The translations under genes were made by a program, and so were the position numbers. DNA of 64,000 nucleotides, taken from NCBI RefSeq assembly GCF_003589595.1, contig NW_020653713.1:2241551-2305550 (forward strand), written 5' to 3'. Under the pieces are notes generated by a model. It had not been told where the DNA came from, did not search any database, and saw only the letters and a list, made by a program, of their open reading frames with translations. Of this stretch, positions 1-12,014 are shown in pieces. Each line of letters begins with the position of its first letter. The stretch's first letter is position 1. Origin of the DNA: Hyposmocoma kahamanoa (taxonomy: Eukaryota; Arthropoda; Insecta; Lepidoptera; Cosmopterigidae).

Positions 1-1297
1 AGATTTCGCTTGTTGAATAGTCAAAGGTAGAGCGCTGTAAAGACAACAAGTAAGGCACAGTTCTTATGTTATATATGTGCCAATTCAATCAACATTACTC
101 AATACATACACAGATAAAAAATGAAATTAAAAAAATGCCGTTACTAAGCCATCACTCTACCGATATGCATGAAATTTTAAACTAGCATAAAAATACAATT
201 CCACGGGTCGTGACAAAGCTCAAGTTTTGAATTTCGATCTATGACCTGAGATAATAAAGGTCAAAGGTCATCTGATGGGAAAAAATATTCAACTGTAAAA
301 CTTTTCGCGCGTAAGAAATACTGACACGCTTCGGTAAGGAATCGACATTCTGCCGAATCTATAGAGTAAGTATCTATGAAATAGAATATATAAATCGAGG
401 TACCTAAGGCTCTATAGTTGATGCTCGTTGACTTTGTCTATAGCGATAATGTACAGAGAATCCAGTAGTGATTTTAAGTGTTAGTGCTTTGGGTTAAGAG
501 CCAATTTGCCATGTGGCCATTCTATAACTAATTTTTGTAGAGAACGTACCCCCATATTGGGACCATGTGAACGAGATACAGAGCAAATACAATCTCCTAT
601 TATAATTCATGAACAACTGATAATCTACAGTGGCAACAAGCAACGCGTCGTCGATACAGATTGAAACACGTGTGTGGGCAGTCAACACACTACCTTATTG
701 CAGCTATGCGCACGAGACGGATAAGGATCGTCTCCGAGTGAAAGTTCCGTGTCTTCCACCAAAGGCATGATCATCAGAACTTTTAAAATTATTATTTGGG
801 TGCTCATAAAGATAGCACGGCGTGAATGTAACGCAAAGCGCTACATCGAAAGCTTTTCCGATGTAAGTAGCATGGTTGTGACGTAATAACTTTTTAAATG
901 CACAATACTTTTTCTCGTGTCGGTTTCTACTTCGAAGTAAATTAAGCTTTCACGAAAATTGCATTGCTTTATAATTAAAACATGTGGATGACGTCTATGC
1001 ATTAATTTATCTGGAACACTCTCCTTTCTATGACATACATAGTGAACATGCAGGAGATGCAATGGCTGCAGGACATACCAACAATAACAAATGAAGGCAT
1101 GGATTAATTATATAGGCGAACACATTTAACAACAACAAAAACGTTTTAGATGTCTCTGTAATAAGTAAACAAACATAGACGGTCTTTAAATTTTCCATGC
1201 GTTCTATTTTGGAGTATTCAAGTTCTTGCAAGGCACCTTTCCGATGTCACGTATTGCATTTTTTTGAAAAGCATAGTTTAAAATAAATGTAACTTAC
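1..1297 (-). other. spire intron segment (5' part of the intron downstream of the 1298-1452 exon)
   Basis: This stretch starts at the gtaagt donor that closes the 1298-1452 exon and runs to the window edge. It is AT-rich. I see no exon with plausible splice sites, no RNA gene and no repeat I recognise. Confidence 0.7.
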
Positions 1298-1452
1298 GTC
1301 AACAACATCTCGAAGCGTGAACCGTCTCCGGCGGCGCCGGCGCCGCGGCGCAGGCTCCGCGTCCCGCTCAATTCCCTCATCATCGGTGTCCGCTCGTCCA
1401 ACTTCTGACGTCATTGAACCTTCAGAAAGAGTTCCACCTTCATCTTCTTCGT
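1298..1452 (-). CDS. spir: spire, internal coding exon (end of KIND domain and acidic linker)
   Basis: Spire nucleates actin filaments with tandem WH2 domains; its N-terminal KIND domain binds formins of the Cappuccino/FMN type. This 155-bp exon begins after an acceptor reading cttttgtcttttacag and ends at a gtaagt donor on the minus strand. It starts in phase 1, matching the end of the exon at 29792-29918, and ends in phase 0. It encodes one split Asp plus 51 residues: an acidic stretch (EEDEGG), the segment DDEGIERDAE, eight consecutive Arg, then FTLRDVVD. As I recall the family, vertebrate Spire has an acidic DEG segment followed by a basic patch and an SYRDVM-like helix at this place. The Arg8 run is encoded by GC-rich CGN codons, unlike the AT-rich surroundings. 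The next exon, expected to finish the KIND domain, lies below position 1. Confidence 0.88.
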
Positions 1453-2034
1453 CTGTAAAAGACAAAAGATTATTTCAATGTATAGACATGACATTAGTAA
1501 ACAAATAAATCGAAAAGTTGCCCTTTAAGATATATGTACCAATACATATTTTATGGTCATGTATCACGAATTCCATATATACTAACAAGATGAAATTCGC
1601 CAAGAGCGGAGCCTAAACCGACCTTGGCGGACACGTGTGGTCAGATTAAGTGTTGCACATTTAATCGATCACGATCCGTTACACTTATTGACACCCGACG
1701 CCAACGAGGCGATAACTTGCGCAAGCGCATATTTGCGCTTTGTGCGCAGCCGCCGCGGGGTGATCGATCTGTTAAAAGCTTCACTCTTGACACTGCTCGC
1801 GGATTAATAAGACAATAGTCCATTATAGTTTAGTTGTGGTAATTAAAGTTGTCTCGAATCATGCAATTCTTCGATAAAATTGATTGTAAACGTTTCTTTC
1901 GTTTCAATCGGAGCATGAATGGGTTCATGGTCAACACTGGAGATATAAAAACAATGTAGGCTCCAATAATTTTGCAACAATATTTTGTCTATATAATAAT
2001 AATCTCTAGAAGTTAGAAGTTCTTCTAAAGAAGG

Positions 2035-2152
2035 AAGAAGAAGAAGCCGTGACCACGAGTACCTGTAAAAACACCCGAAACATTGGTTTGTTTAAAAAAA
2101 CAAATATATGCGCTTTAGATCCGGAAAAAAATAGTTTCATTTTCAAATTAAA
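2035..2152 (+). repeat. Repeat family A copy
   Basis: Family A is a short interspersed sequence seen at least eight times here. It reads roughly 'gtgacca..g.acctgtaaa', then 'ccgaaacgttggttt', an A-rich stretch, 'atacgcgatttagatc', and 'aaaatagtttcattt'. This copy is in the + sense and nearly complete. The family occurs widely in Lepidoptera; its class cannot be fixed from the sequence. Confidence 0.7.
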
Positions 2153-2159
2153 ATTTGTA

Positions 2160-3490
2160 AAAAAAATTTAGAAAAAAGTAGCAATTTTAAGAACATCATC
2201 AATCAGTTCATTCATTTTTCAAAAAGCGTTGAAATACGAAAAGGATCACAGACCAATTACCTATCTTGAAACTAAATTACTTTGTTCACCAAAAATAGAC
2301 GAAACAAAACAAAGATCCTGAACCCTCTCATTTTTTATGACCCATCAATCAGCATCAAGCATACAATAGATCACATTCCTCCGTAACAGTGTTCATAAAT
2401 ACATCAGTTCCAAGTTAGAAGCGAAGGTTTTAAAGTTTATTATCATGGCATGCTTACTTTCGTAGGCAATAAACATGACATTAGTAATGCAGTAGCATGA
2501 ACTAAGGTTTTTAGATGAGTGGATTGCCACAGCTAAATTTCATTGTCTGTAAATAATGAAGAAGACTGAACAATAATATAAAAAGATAAACTATTTAGAG
2601 TTAATAATGGAAGTAATGAAACAAACAAGTTTCATCATCATGAAATAAAATAACGAAAATAACATACTTCCATTCAAAAGTCACAACAAAGTTGGTATAT
2701 ATAATGGAGATGAAAAACAAGACCAACGTTACATACATATAAATCAAGGGTATCGAATTGCATAAACAAAATATTTGCATAATAAAGCTATCAGTAAAAA
2801 TTACAGGAACAAATGTTTTATGAAACTTTAGAATCTTGATAACAAAAGGTTGATTTTAACGAATTCGTTCTATAAAGAGATATTATCATTATTTGCATTT
2901 ACCTGGCTTAAGATAACAACTTGATCATGGTAAAATATGCTCAATCGAAGGATGGGTGAAAGTGGTTGGATTAAGAAAAAACGGGATCAGTGGACCTAGA
3001 GGTCCAATATAAATATGATTTTGCAAACTCAATGTTCATACAAGCTACCTAAAGTTTTACGATTGATTCAATAGACATTGTTCCATAGTATAATAATTTC
3101 AATAATGACAACTCAAAATGTCTAAATTTGCATTAACTGTGTCCAATCAATTTCAGTTTCTCTTGCTACGTTGCTGTCAATTTCGTATTGTCTGTTTACA
3201 TAATTATTTCGAATACGAATTTAAAGTGAAATTAAAATTACTAATCATATTTCCGTTTACGTATCAGTATTTCGACATTTTGATAATGCGAAGCAATCAT
3301 TCTTAATGTAATATTTCGTACCTATATCGAGTTTTTTTTTCGCAATCGCTTAATGAAAATACAATTTTTCGGATCTAACTAAATCTTTACAAGGCTATTT
3401 ACAAATTCCAAGCTCGCGATTTTAGTTTTATTCCCAATTAATCGTTAGATCCTTCTTATTGTCCTCAATCAAAAGGAAGTAAGTAATATG
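2160..3490. other. Stretch with nothing recognised
   Basis: AT-rich intronic DNA between the family A copy and the diverged repeat pair. I see no open frame with coding character, no terminal repeats and no RNA gene. Confidence 0.6.
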
Positions 3491-3639
3491 AAAACTTGAA
3501 CAAGTTCCAAAAGTGTATTGTTGTTGTGATACGAAAACTTTCAACTACTGTCATTACTTGCTATTGCATCTATAATCGATGCTTTGATTTGTATTCAGTA
3601 TCTAGATTATCCTTCTCTCGAATTCAGTCGTTTATTTTC

Positions 3640-3955
3640 CTTGTGAACTCCGCACCCGCTTCCCAGACCTCTGGCGGCTTTAATCCACATGATGTCGTCA
3701 CCGTCGTCGGCGCCAGGCGCTCTGCTGATAAATTGCCATAACCGACTACGGCCAACGGGTTGCGTAACGCTCTTATATTGGCACGACATTCTGACTCAGA
3801 CATGATCGCCTGGTACTTCAAATCTTTGCTAATCATTTTCCTTTGTTTGTTATTTGTAAAATAATACCCTGTAATTCGAACACGTTTTTATGCTAATTAC
3901 ACTAAGTGGTAGTGTCACTTCTTTATAAAACGAATAATAAAGCATCTCTGTCTCC
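3640..3955 (+). repeat. Diverged repeat pair, copy 1 (possible LTR remnant; holds a 70-residue antisense frame)
   Basis: It shares 'ataaattgccataacc', 'gacattctgactcag' and 'gcctggtacttca' with 4050-4245, about 365 bp away in the same direction. The GC-rich core (ccgtcgtcggcgcc) contrasts with its surroundings. In the + sense it has a TATA-like tgataaatt and an aataaag 230 bp later, the order seen in a retroviral-type LTR. On the minus strand, 3624-3836 is an open frame of 70 codons with a purine-rich context before its ATG. I do not recognise that protein. The LTR reading is inference. Confidence 0.45.
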
Positions 3956-4049
3956 ACACTGTGTTTTTTATTTACATTATTCTTTTAACTACATTTCAGT
4001 TTGGTACGCAAATTCTCAAACATATATACATACATAAGGTATATCTTCC

Positions 4050-4245
4050 CTGTGTTGTTATAAATTGCGACGGGCGTTCTCGCCGCATATAAATTGCCAT
4101 AACCACCGGTGGACATTGCATCACAAGCTTGCAAATGTATCAGCGCGACACTCTGACTCAACTATGCTCTCCTGGTAATTCAGTCCTTGCGTATCCTTTG
4201 TCTTTTTGAAATAAATGAAAAGTTCACTCGAACGATGTTTTTTTT
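4050..4245 (+). repeat. Diverged repeat pair, copy 2
   Basis: Partner of 3640-3955. It has catataaattgccataacc, then 'gcgacactctgactca', 'ctcctggtaattcag' and an ataaatg before a poly-T stretch. The minus-strand frame of copy 1 is not kept here: the ATG position reads ATA and stops intervene. This argues that the shared sequence is a mobile or LTR remnant and not a small gene family. Confidence 0.45.
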
Positions 4246-4860
4246 TGAGGGCCTCTAAAGTACTTTAAATTTATTAAATGCGTAATTCCAAAACATTCGT
4301 AGTTATTATTACAAAATGATAGGGTTACATGTGATATGCTTACATGAAAAAAGGTTACTTACACATGTTGGTAAAAATTCTTTGATGCCGTAGAAACAAT
4401 TTTCCAAAAAGCCATTTCTCTAGTTGTCGTCACATTAGACTTGGGTATTTTATTGAATATTTTAATACACATGTTGTAACAGCTACCAATAATAACCCAA
4501 CTCCAAGATCCCATAAAGCCTCAAGATTAAGATGTACCTCACTTAGAGGGTCTATTAATATTAACCACATCTCATCAATCTGCAATCTCATAAGGCGGAC
4601 CACACACTCGAGGCAGGAGGAATCCCGTGAGAACTTGACGCACAGTCTTAGCGCCCATAGCGAATTTTAATCACGAGAACTGCTATCATGAAAAACGCTG
4701 GCTTCGCAAATGAGACAACGCACGATTGATCGTGATGTCGATGCTATATAAACATAGTTACGAGTACAAGTTATAATGGAATTTTTCACACTATGTCTAT
4801 ATAACAGAAGTATATAAATCATGATGAACTGGAATTTCAAAAAATTTATGAATATATCAC

Positions 4861-4932
4861 ATTTTGTTCCTTACAACACTAAACACACAGTCGAATTGAG
4901 AACCTCCTCCTTTTTTTGAAGTCGGTTAAAAA
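4861..4932 (+). repeat. Repeat family H, 3'-end fragment
   Basis: It ends in 'cctcctttttttgaagtcgg' followed by ttaaaa, preceded by 'cagtcgaattgagaac'. This is the same end seen at 26186 and 50197. The 5' part of the element is missing. Family H is a common lepidopteran interspersed repeat with imperfect inverted ends (aaaccgac / gtcggtt); it may be a non-autonomous DNA element. Confidence 0.65.
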
Positions 4933-5000
4933 CAGAATATGAAATTGTCAATCAATAACTTTGTCCGCACAAATTGTGAGTGCGGAAACGCCTGTGGCAA

Positions 5001-5172
5001 CAATCGCAAAGATCTGAGGGGCATTGCCACTGCTCCTGTCACCCTGAGACATAAGTTGACAAGTCCCATGTGCCAGTAATTTCACCAGCACCCTTACCCT
5101 TCAAAACCGGAACACGATAATGCTCACGTTACTGCTTGGCGACAGAAATAGAATAGCGACGAACTCTTTTAC
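5001..5172 (+). repeat. Repeat family B, partial copy
   Basis: It carries the family B signature: 'ctgagacataagttgacaag', 'ccatgtgcc.gtaatttcac', 'cagcacccttacccttc', 'tgctcacgttactgcttgg'. Family B is present in at least eight copies in both orientations. This copy lacks the 5' part that reads 'gacgggacgaacaagtcgtg' elsewhere. Confidence 0.75.
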
Positions 5173-5579
5173 ACTGACATATTTGTCTGTGTATTTTCAT
5201 AAATAAAAGTTTCACGTAAATAATGGATATTTACACGGCAGCATTCGGAGAAAGTAAAAATAATTATTCTTGCTTTTCAACAAACTACACGATTAACAGA
5301 AAAATAGTAGATTGTACAACAAGTGCATAAAACGAGGGTGGATACTTAAGTCGAGGGTAAAATGTGTTTTATGAACGAGTTATACACTCTGCTCTTCACT
5401 TCGATTGCGAGGAAATTAAACAGCAATATTACAAATAAACGACTATTTTATTAAACTCGCCTTCGTTTTAAAAAACCCAGCATAAATACGAACTTTAAGA
5501 GCATGGGAAGTGAAAAAGCTTTTGAAGTACACAAATAACTTGTTTCCATCTCAGCCTATCAACGGCACAAAGATTGCAC

Positions 5580-5695
5580 CAACAATTTTAAGTAATTAAT
5601 TTAATCATGTTGTGATTGATTCCATTTAGAAGTGTGATTGATCCCATTAAGCTCCACTTGATAGGATTTTTTTTAGTGATAGACTTCCAAACAAT
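5580..5695 (+). repeat. Short dispersed repeat G, copy 1
   Basis: It shares 'catgttgtgattgattc' and nearby words with 43885-43960. Only two copies were noticed. Class unknown. Confidence 0.35.
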
Positions 5696-5699
5696 TACA

Positions 5700-7500
5700 A
5701 TATTCTCCGAAGCCGCTCCGTTAGATAAAGAGGTGCGACAAAAAGCTGTTACAACTCGGAAACAGTTCGTATAATAGATCTCAGTATGGCTCGTGGGAGA
5801 GAATGAATAACTGTTAACCGTTGTAGTAATACTTCACAAACATCAAGGCAGGAATGTGTGGTAACGGAGGACACGCGAGGACTGTTCGAAAGCCATTAGT
5901 GCAAAGAATTATGATAGAAATATATAAACTTACGTTAGCCGCAATCTTACAACTAACTATAAAATAATGTTACACTTTATATGACCTATCGTCTAAAAAA
6001 ACAGGAAATTCGAGAAAGCTTATGTAAAAATGTAGAAACTATATACTTAACCAACTCTTTTATTGATGTACTCGATTTCGTCGTTTCGCAACACCGCGAC
6101 ACCTACTTACAAATATGAAATAAAAAACTCAGTTAATCTTAGCACAGATTGGCAACCAGTACTCAAACATTAAGTATTGCAATACTTACGGAAGTGCAAG
6201 GAGTGTGACAAATGAACCCTTATGACATTTCATTATAGTGTATTGGCACTATCGATCAAGGTGCAGACAAAGAGGTGCTAATCGAGCCACACAAACTACC
6301 ACTAAGGCGACCATACGATGAACGTACGTACGAGAATGAAAACAAATTACTAGACCTGTTTATGTACAAATAGCGCAATACATTTTTCGAGGCAATGAAA
6401 GTATAAGTAAAAATGTATTAGAGGCGACAGGTCCACATAACACGATTCCTGTAGATTTTACCTACGAAAGCTATTCTCGAATTTAGTAGTAGGATTGAGA
6501 AAAGATTTACTTGCATAGCAGCATTTCCTACGTATGTTCTAAATCATCTTACCGTCTTCAATTATCGACCTTATGCCACTGAACAGCACCAACAAGTTAC
6601 TGTGTGTAACTAAATTTCCGCCACCCAGACACACGCCACCATTTAAAGTAAATTAACCTACTTTAATATTTTTAGGGATGTTCTATGTTATAGACAAATG
6701 ATTTAAAATAACCAAAGAACTGTCTCGTTGCAAGTAAATAGTATGGTCACACAGACAACGTGGCCAAACATCACCGAACTATTAATAACAATTTATTACA
6801 TTGTCCGCAGCGCCGGCGCTGGCTTTCTCTGCACCCTACACGGGCTCATAATAGATCATCGACTTATAAACAAAGAGAAAAGTAAATTTTCACGCGTCAA
6901 AATTCTCTAAATGACATCAAGACACTCTAACTAGCAATTATCTCGGAGCATTTATTCATAGCTAAACAATCGAACGCAATTGAGCTAAGTATATGAATCA
7001 AACCAAGGAAAAAGGCTGAAGGCTTTATACCATAACAAAATGAACACATAATTGTAAAAGATGGGAAGCATTTTTCATCAGTATGTGTATAACAGGATAA
7101 CGTACTTCAAAACTTGTAAACGTTGCAATTGATCCGATTCCGAAAATATATCAAGTAAGAAAAAGGCTTAAGTGGATTATTGCCAAATAAAGCGGAGATT
7201 TGACAGTAGAATACGGTGTATAATTTTTGGATTTATAGTCGATTTCCATCCACTTGCGACTGTTGTAATATTGTGCATTGATCGACGAAGTAAAACTGTT
7301 AGAAACAAACGGCAATCCGTTAAGAGGTAATAACCCATCATACTTCGGTAATAACAATGTCAATATAACATTTATCTGTCTTATGGACACCTCCGTGGTT
7401 TAAAATGCCATCAACAATTGTAGCTAAAGCACAACCACATAACTTCACTAATAAAATTAGTTAAGCCATCCAAACATAGTAACTCCAAGCAGTAAACAAA
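5700..7500. other. Stretch with nothing recognised
   Basis: AT-rich intronic DNA. Short open frames at 6728 (+) and 7151-7390 (-) show no family motif, splice context or favourable start. I see no repeat with a second copy here. Confidence 0.55.
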
Positions 7501-8477
7501 TGAAACTGCATTTAATGTTGAATAAATGGTTTAAAATCAAAGCTTTATTGTCCTAGTTAAAGAGGCGCGATATCACGGAATGGTCGGCGATGGTGTTAGG
7601 ACGATAAACGCTCCAACTACGGCGCCTCTGAAGGCATTAAACTTGCAAATGCGTCTGTATTCACAAATGTGAGGCTGAGGAACAAATGGCCAGCCCTTAT
7701 TGGTAAGACTAAACGGTGTGCGAAAGGAGCCTGTTCTTCCCTGTAAGTGCAATAACGGTTCTGAAGTGCGATGCGTTAGAAGCCTAAAGGGAGGTTATTG
7801 GGACCGCCTATAATGAGATAAACTTAGTGAATTTTCTATCGCGGAAAGAGGAAACTCGTTTGAAATCAACTTCGGGATGTTTAACGGTTAATCCTAATAC
7901 AGATTCAACTTTTCGATTAACGCATTGTTTAGTTTAATGACCAACAAAGAATTTATTAAGATATATCAGTAACGAAGGTTTGAGTAGGTAAATCAAAGTC
8001 GATTGTATCTTTCGTCTTCTTTTCGGCTCGTTTTTCTTTTTTTGCTTAGAATTTGAGACAATTGTCCCTCCAAGAAGTTTTAAGAATGCAATTCATAAGT
8101 ATAGCCTCATCAGAGTGAACTGTGACGAAATCAAACATGTATTTAATAACTAACAATAGCTATTTAGGCAAATATCAAAGCGTAGACTGTCAATGGATTA
8201 CAGACGTTTGAATCGCAGGAACACCCACTGTTCTTAGCCAGCGCTGAATGCGTGACACATTGCTGCATAATGGTGTAGCTTGATTGACTATCGGTGCCTG
8301 GTGTTTAGTACTTGATAACTTGTTAGATGGGACCGTTATCGTTATAGTATGAGCTTTATTGACTATCACGATGTTTACTACCATGATATTCAATTTTTTT
8401 TAGGAAATTACTACACTAGTTTGTTATAATTATTAACACAAAGATCGAACACAAAGAAATATTCGTCTCGTCTTAAG

Positions 8478-8887
8478 CCTGTGGACAAATTACACTAAAG
8501 CGACGGTCAATGCCCTGCGTGTCCAATACAATAATGGTCTTAGGATGCTATTGGGGCTGCCACGATTTTGCAGCGCATCAGGTATGTTCGCAGACGCGCG
8601 TATTGATAGCTTCAGCGCGATTATTCGGAAGAGAACTGCCTCCCTGATGCGTCGCGTGTGTGGCAGTTCCAATAGCCTAGTTCGTTTGATCTGGGAGAAC
8701 CCTGTCAGTGAATTGTGGAAGCACTGGAACTCAGTCCACATGGGTTCCAGGGGTTTAATTTATAAGTCACTGTAATATTTCGCAAATTTAGTACTAACAT
8801 AGGTTGTAAGAATTTTTTTTTGTAACTAACACTAATATGGACTATGTCTGAAATAAACTTTTTGAATTGAATTTGAATTGAATTAAG
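8478..8887 (+). mobile_element. Non-LTR retrotransposon, 3' end (end of reverse transcriptase ORF plus tail)
   Basis: From 8478 a frame reads LWTNYTKATVNALR, then the well-known C-terminal word LLGLPRFCSASGMFADAR, and continues to a stop at 8775. This word order is typical of the far C-terminus of reverse transcriptase ORFs in jockey/CR1-type elements of insects. The frame is intact over about 100 codons. Everything upstream (endonuclease, polymerase core) is missing, as expected from 5' truncation. The 3' UTR is about 90 bp and ends in a (ttgaa)n-like tail at 8855-8885 after an aataaa-like signal. The element cannot move by itself. Confidence 0.82.
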
Positions 8888-9065
8888 CATACCAACGAAC
8901 GAACGAACCAGCAGGCCCAACGAATTTTTCTATGTGCTTGTTGCAGATCTTCGTTTTTGTTTTTTTTAAACTACTTCTTTGCCGTCGCGCCATCTGTGAG
9001 AAATCTTCTTCACTCAGCCAGGTACCTTTACAGCTACCAGCGGCTGATTAGAGAGGTTGTGATAT
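8885..9065 (-). repeat. Repeat family E, copy 1
   Basis: On the minus strand this matches 13690-13870: 'agctgtaaaggtacct', 'agatggcgc.acggc', 'aacaagcacatagaaaaatt', '.gctggttcgttcg'. It abuts the tail of the non-LTR element at 8478-8887. The end near 8890 keeps 'ttggtatgct', which resembles the A-box end of the tRNA-like sequence beside copy 2. Confidence 0.6.
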
Positions 9066-9364
9066 GTGACGATGTTTTACAATCATGATATTAATTTTTT
9101 TTTTTTTAATTAATACAAAGATAGAGTATGGAGATTTCGGATTATGTAATATGCAATCAATCATGTACGTATTGTTTATCGGATAGTTTCGTCTTTTCTA
9201 TTTTAAAGTAAACCTAGCATAAAGATCCGCTACAAAGATATAAGGGAAGTTCGTAAGGACTGCTGGCACGATCGTAGCGACTGGTTCGATGTCCAATCGG
9301 ATTAGGTGAATATTTTTTCTTGTTGTTTGTTCGCTCTTTGCATCAATAGTTAATAACTCACCTT

Positions 9365-9580
9365 AGGTGGTTCGGACATCTAGAGATGATGAATGAAGGA
9401 AATAAGGCGAGTGAACGGGCAAATTTGTAAAAGCCGACCAAGGCGTCCTTACTTTGACCAAATTGACGATGTCTTAAAGAAAGGCCAGGCCAAGAGTATA
9501 CTTAACTGATGAATTTATATGAAAGCACGCATGATAAGACGAAAGATGTATCAGGAACGTAGCAACTGAAAGGTAGTATA
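9365..9580 (+). pseudogene. Decayed non-LTR reverse-transcriptase C-terminus ('LRWFGHLE' type)
   Basis: The translated + strand starts LRWFGHLEMMNEG, later gives LKEGQAKSILN and KARMIRRKMYQERSN, with several stops and frame changes between. The same order (LRWFGH.ERM ... LKKGQV.S ... CMK.LM) closes the reverse transcriptase of a common insect non-LTR family. No intact frame remains. A second relic of the same kind is at 18170-18350. Confidence 0.65.
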
Positions 9581-10041
9581 TTTATAGCCACTTAACACGA
9601 TCCTGACAAACTTCTCTTGCTTCACATTCATTCATTAGCCTTTAAAAATCAATAAACGTCAATAAAGGTGGCCTATGATTCCACACAACATGAAATCAAC
9701 CTGCTTAACCAATTTAAAACGAACTGTAATATTTGTGCGACAATTAATGACACTAACGTAAATACTTATCTAATGTCTACTCTGAGGTATTACAAATCCA
9801 TTGGGTGAGGCCATGAAATAATGGTCGTAGAATGATTGATACTGTAGTCAAATGTTGCGGAAATATTCATTATGTTGGCATCTATTATGCTATACACTGA
9901 AGGTGTATGTTGGTCGAACCGGTCTGCAAGCAGCAAGCCTTGACTTTAAATATTGAATTTCATTAACTGTTATGAAGTTAACAACGTGAACAATGACTGA
10001 TATATGATAGACTAATCAATTGGAACCAAACGTTAGGGATA

Positions 10042-10497
10042 TTAAGAGGGAGCAGAGGAAAAATTCCTAATCTTCGATTTGATTTTAGAGGGGTATATCC
10101 ACTTTAAAGTTAAAAATAAAATATTGTATGAGTAACTACACGATATGTTCAAGCATAGACATTAATCAGAAACATAAAACAATAAGTTTCCTCGATAGAT
10201 AAAAATCACGAAATGACCTCTAATTTTCACATTTTTTCGATTTATCCTCGAAATGCTACGGGTTATTAGGACAAAAATTAGATAATTAATTATATTTATG
10301 CATGATCGACAACTGTCACTACGGATTTTTTTTTAACCCCTTTAGTTTTAGAGTTATTCCGCTAAAACGAATTTGGTACTTTTAATGCGCAAAATTCAAC
10401 ATCTCCTGTCGCATGTCACGCGAACTTCAGGCATATATTTGTTTCACAAATTTGGGCGGAGCCAACGTCAAAACTTTTTTGGCATGCTCCCTCTTAA
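10042..10497 (+). mobile_element. TTAA-flanked MITE (family M1), copy 1
   Basis: A 456-bp unit bounded by TTAA on both sides with short inverted ends agagggagca / tgctccctct. A second copy in the opposite orientation lies at 50788-51235; one internal stretch of about 100 bp is identical between them. It has no coding capacity (a 60-codon frame is not conserved in character). TTAA duplication is typical of piggyBac-type transposition, so a piggyBac-mobilised MITE is the likeliest class; that is inference. Confidence 0.8.
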
Positions 10498-10499
10498 CG

Positions 10500-12010
10500 A
10501 AAATCAAAAAAATACACGTCGAAATTTCCTGAATTTTTATTTATATACTAGCTGAACCATTGGTATGAGTTTGGTACTAGTGAAAAAATTTATTTGGCTC
10601 TAAATAAAAATTAAGTCACGTAGTGAAAAGTGCATCAGTAAACGAACGGTCCCGTGTCTTCAACTAAGTTTTAATAATAGTACTCACCTTACACAACCTT
10701 ATAGTTATACAAGATGGACCTATTAAAAAGTGCAAGCGAGCCCGCACAGGGACACACCACCCGTTTACAAAGATTTCATTCGGTGCTCAAAAGTCTAATG
10801 CTGGCTGTGCAATGCACTACTACTAGTTACCAAAGAACAGTCTTTAGAAAACACAAAAAGCAACTTACGTAGTGGACAAGTGCATCTGGAAAAGAACCGC
10901 ATTTTCGGCTGAAGCGGTGAAAAAGAAACCAGGGGCATTATTTTTTACATTAGATATTATAATTGTATTGTACAAAATACTCGTAAGCTAGGTATTTTAA
11001 ATAAGAAAAATGAATACGACCTGCCCCAAGGACATACTTTTAAACCACGCAATAAATTGCTTCTGCCATAATCTCAGCTACAATTAAGAACGAGAAAAAG
11101 TATTCACTCTTTCTTAATAAATTGGAATTATACCTAATTGATAAATGTTACATTTACAATTTAATTGAATACTTTAATGACAAAATATAAGAATATTGTA
11201 ATATACTTTAATAATTAAATTAATACCTAATAAACAAGGCTTGAATTATATATTCATATTATCGTAATTTAATTTAGTCGGAATTTTCTCAGTGACATAC
11301 TTTTATTATACATTATTGATAGTGAACAATTAAATTGACCAATCTAAGCCTCGGCCTGCCTCTACTCTTGTTGTTATCCCTCTCATATGTGTAACATTAT
11401 TTTCATTTTACGACCTTATGTACCATATGAAGACAATAAATATAATTATAGAGTATTGAATAAATTTATTTTCCCTTTGTTTACGCGTATGCGTTAGTAG
11501 GCCCCGTAAACATAATCTTATCACATTCAGTTAATTTTAGGAAAAATTACAGAGCAAATAGAATTAGTGGCGTTTTGTGAAATACCTGAATCGCACTATT
11601 AATATTTTCCCGGACGCACGTAGTATAATTGTACAGTCTCGTCTTTTTTAAAGACGCAGTAAAATGGCAGCTCGTTGCGGAAGTGTTGTCGTCGAGTCGC
11701 AAAATATTCCATCGACTATCGATAATGTTGGTCAAGTTCATACAATACAATAAATAGCCGAACTTGTTTCATTTTAATTGTCAATTACATACATATACTT
11801 CATGGGGGATGGTGCGGTGAGCCACATTTAAATTCGCGCAAGTTCATTCCACTGTGAGACGGCGCCTCCGAGCGCCGCTGACCAATAAGAGAGGTGAAAA
11901 AATATGGTAATGTCATGGCGGCTCCGTTTGTAAAAACTTTGTATTCAAAACTTGTGAACAATCTTGCGTCATTTTATTCAATATACGCATTACTACAAGA
12001 ACAGTGTTCC
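10500..12010. other. Stretch with little recognised; one internal direct repeat
   Basis: Around 10604-10660 and 10862-10915 the words 'acgtagtg.a.aagtgcatc' and 'aaaagaacc'-like recur in the same direction, about 260 bp apart. A GC-rich patch sits at 11850-11885. Otherwise AT-rich sequence without genes. Confidence 0.45.
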
Positions 12011-12014
12011 TTAA

